DNA from: Pseudomonadota bacterium
Lineage (GTDB): Bacteria > Pseudomonadota > Alphaproteobacteria > Acetobacterales > Acetobacteraceae
NCBI GenBank assembly: GCA_021801465.1
Contig: JAJYXY010000252.1
Span: 1 to 33,237, forward strand
Direction: 5' to 3'
Length of the DNA stretch: 33,237 nt
A program made the translations under genes and the position numbers. This document shows, piece by piece, positions 33,099 through 33,237 of this stretch. Position 1 is the stretch's first letter. Each line of letters opens with the position of its first letter. The notes below the pieces were generated by a model that saw nothing but the letters and a program-made list of their open reading frames with translations, did not search any database and was not told the DNA's origin.

Positions 33099-33237
33099 CT
33101 ATGGCAAAGAAAGGCCCCCGGCGCGTTCGATGAAGGCGGCGATCTCGGCAACCCCGCGCCCCGCGCGCACATTGGCGAAAACGAAAGGCCGCTCGCCACG
33201 CATCTTGCGCGCATCGCGATCCATCACCGCAAGACTG
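33099..33237 (-). CDS. ureG: urease accessory GTPase UreG, 3' end only
   Basis: The last 45 residues of a P-loop GTPase of the UreG family, ending in the window. [22 protein letters not shown] matches the UreG C-terminal region (typical ...MRGDRPFVFTNLKTG...), followed by [17 protein letters not shown]. UreG delivers nickel to urease with UreE, UreF and UreD. The G-domain motifs lie outside. Only the C-terminal region is visible, so HypB or another relative cannot be fully excluded, but the RMRGxRPFVF wording favours UreG. No urease structural gene is seen in this window. Confidence 0.75.
   Translation of the reverse strand, partial: SLAVMDRDARKMRGERPFVFANVRAGRGVAEIAAFIERAGGLSLP

Overview
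The window is high-GC bacterial chromosome, almost fully coding, with most genes in tight runs joined by ATGA or TGATG overlaps. Codon bias, a complete branched-chain amino acid ABC transporter, an MbfA-type ferritin-VIT1 fusion and the gene mix (feruloyl-CoA synthetase-like, 4HBT thioesterase, BVMO, class III CoA-transferase) suggest an alphaproteobacterium, most likely of the Acetobacteraceae/Rhodospirillales. That placement is an inference from gene content. No tRNA, rRNA, CRISPR array, transposase or prophage gene was seen.

Region 1 (1-5609) looks like a hydroxycinnamate (ferulate/p-coumarate) catabolic locus. On the plus strand it has the end of a crotonase, a feruloyl-CoA synthetase-like ligase, a thiolase and a 4-hydroxybenzoyl-CoA thioesterase. 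A MarR regulator runs the other way, and a divergently transcribed periplasmic binding protein follows. Ligase + hydratase + thiolase + aroyl-CoA thioesterase fits side-chain shortening by CoA-dependent beta-oxidation better than the lyase (vanillin) route.

Region 2 (5747-16372) has a plus-strand class III aminotransferase facing asparagine synthetase asnB. Behind asnB lies a long minus-strand unit read in the order livH-livM-livG-livF-livK-thiolase-acyl-CoA dehydrogenase-asnB. It couples a LIV-type importer to acyl-CoA breakdown enzymes.

Region 3 (16553-19953) holds redox and iron genes on the minus strand: NDH-2, then mbfA (ferritin-like plus VIT1 membrane domain) and a cytochrome b561. 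The AT-rich leader of mbfA carries a Fur-box-like palindrome and an ICE-like (Irr) element.

Region 4 (19954-29645) is surface-carbohydrate flavoured. It has a two-part HAD protein, an rhlE helicase on the other strand, and a packed cluster of WalW-like polysaccharide deacetylase, GT4 glycosyltransferase, DUF218/YdcF protein and BioF2-type acyltransferase. Convergent to this cluster is a secreted GH42-like protein.

Region 5 (27696-33237, minus strand) reads ureG (3' end only), class III CoA-transferase, Baeyer-Villiger monooxygenase, secreted HNH nuclease, then the GH42-like gene.

The most unusual structure is a 35-bp hairpin repeat present in two identical copies (7204-7238 and 29560-29594). 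One copy sits between convergent genes. The other is embedded in the 5' coding end of the GH42-like gene, next to a 9-bp tandem repeat that encodes the hydrophobic core of its signal peptide.
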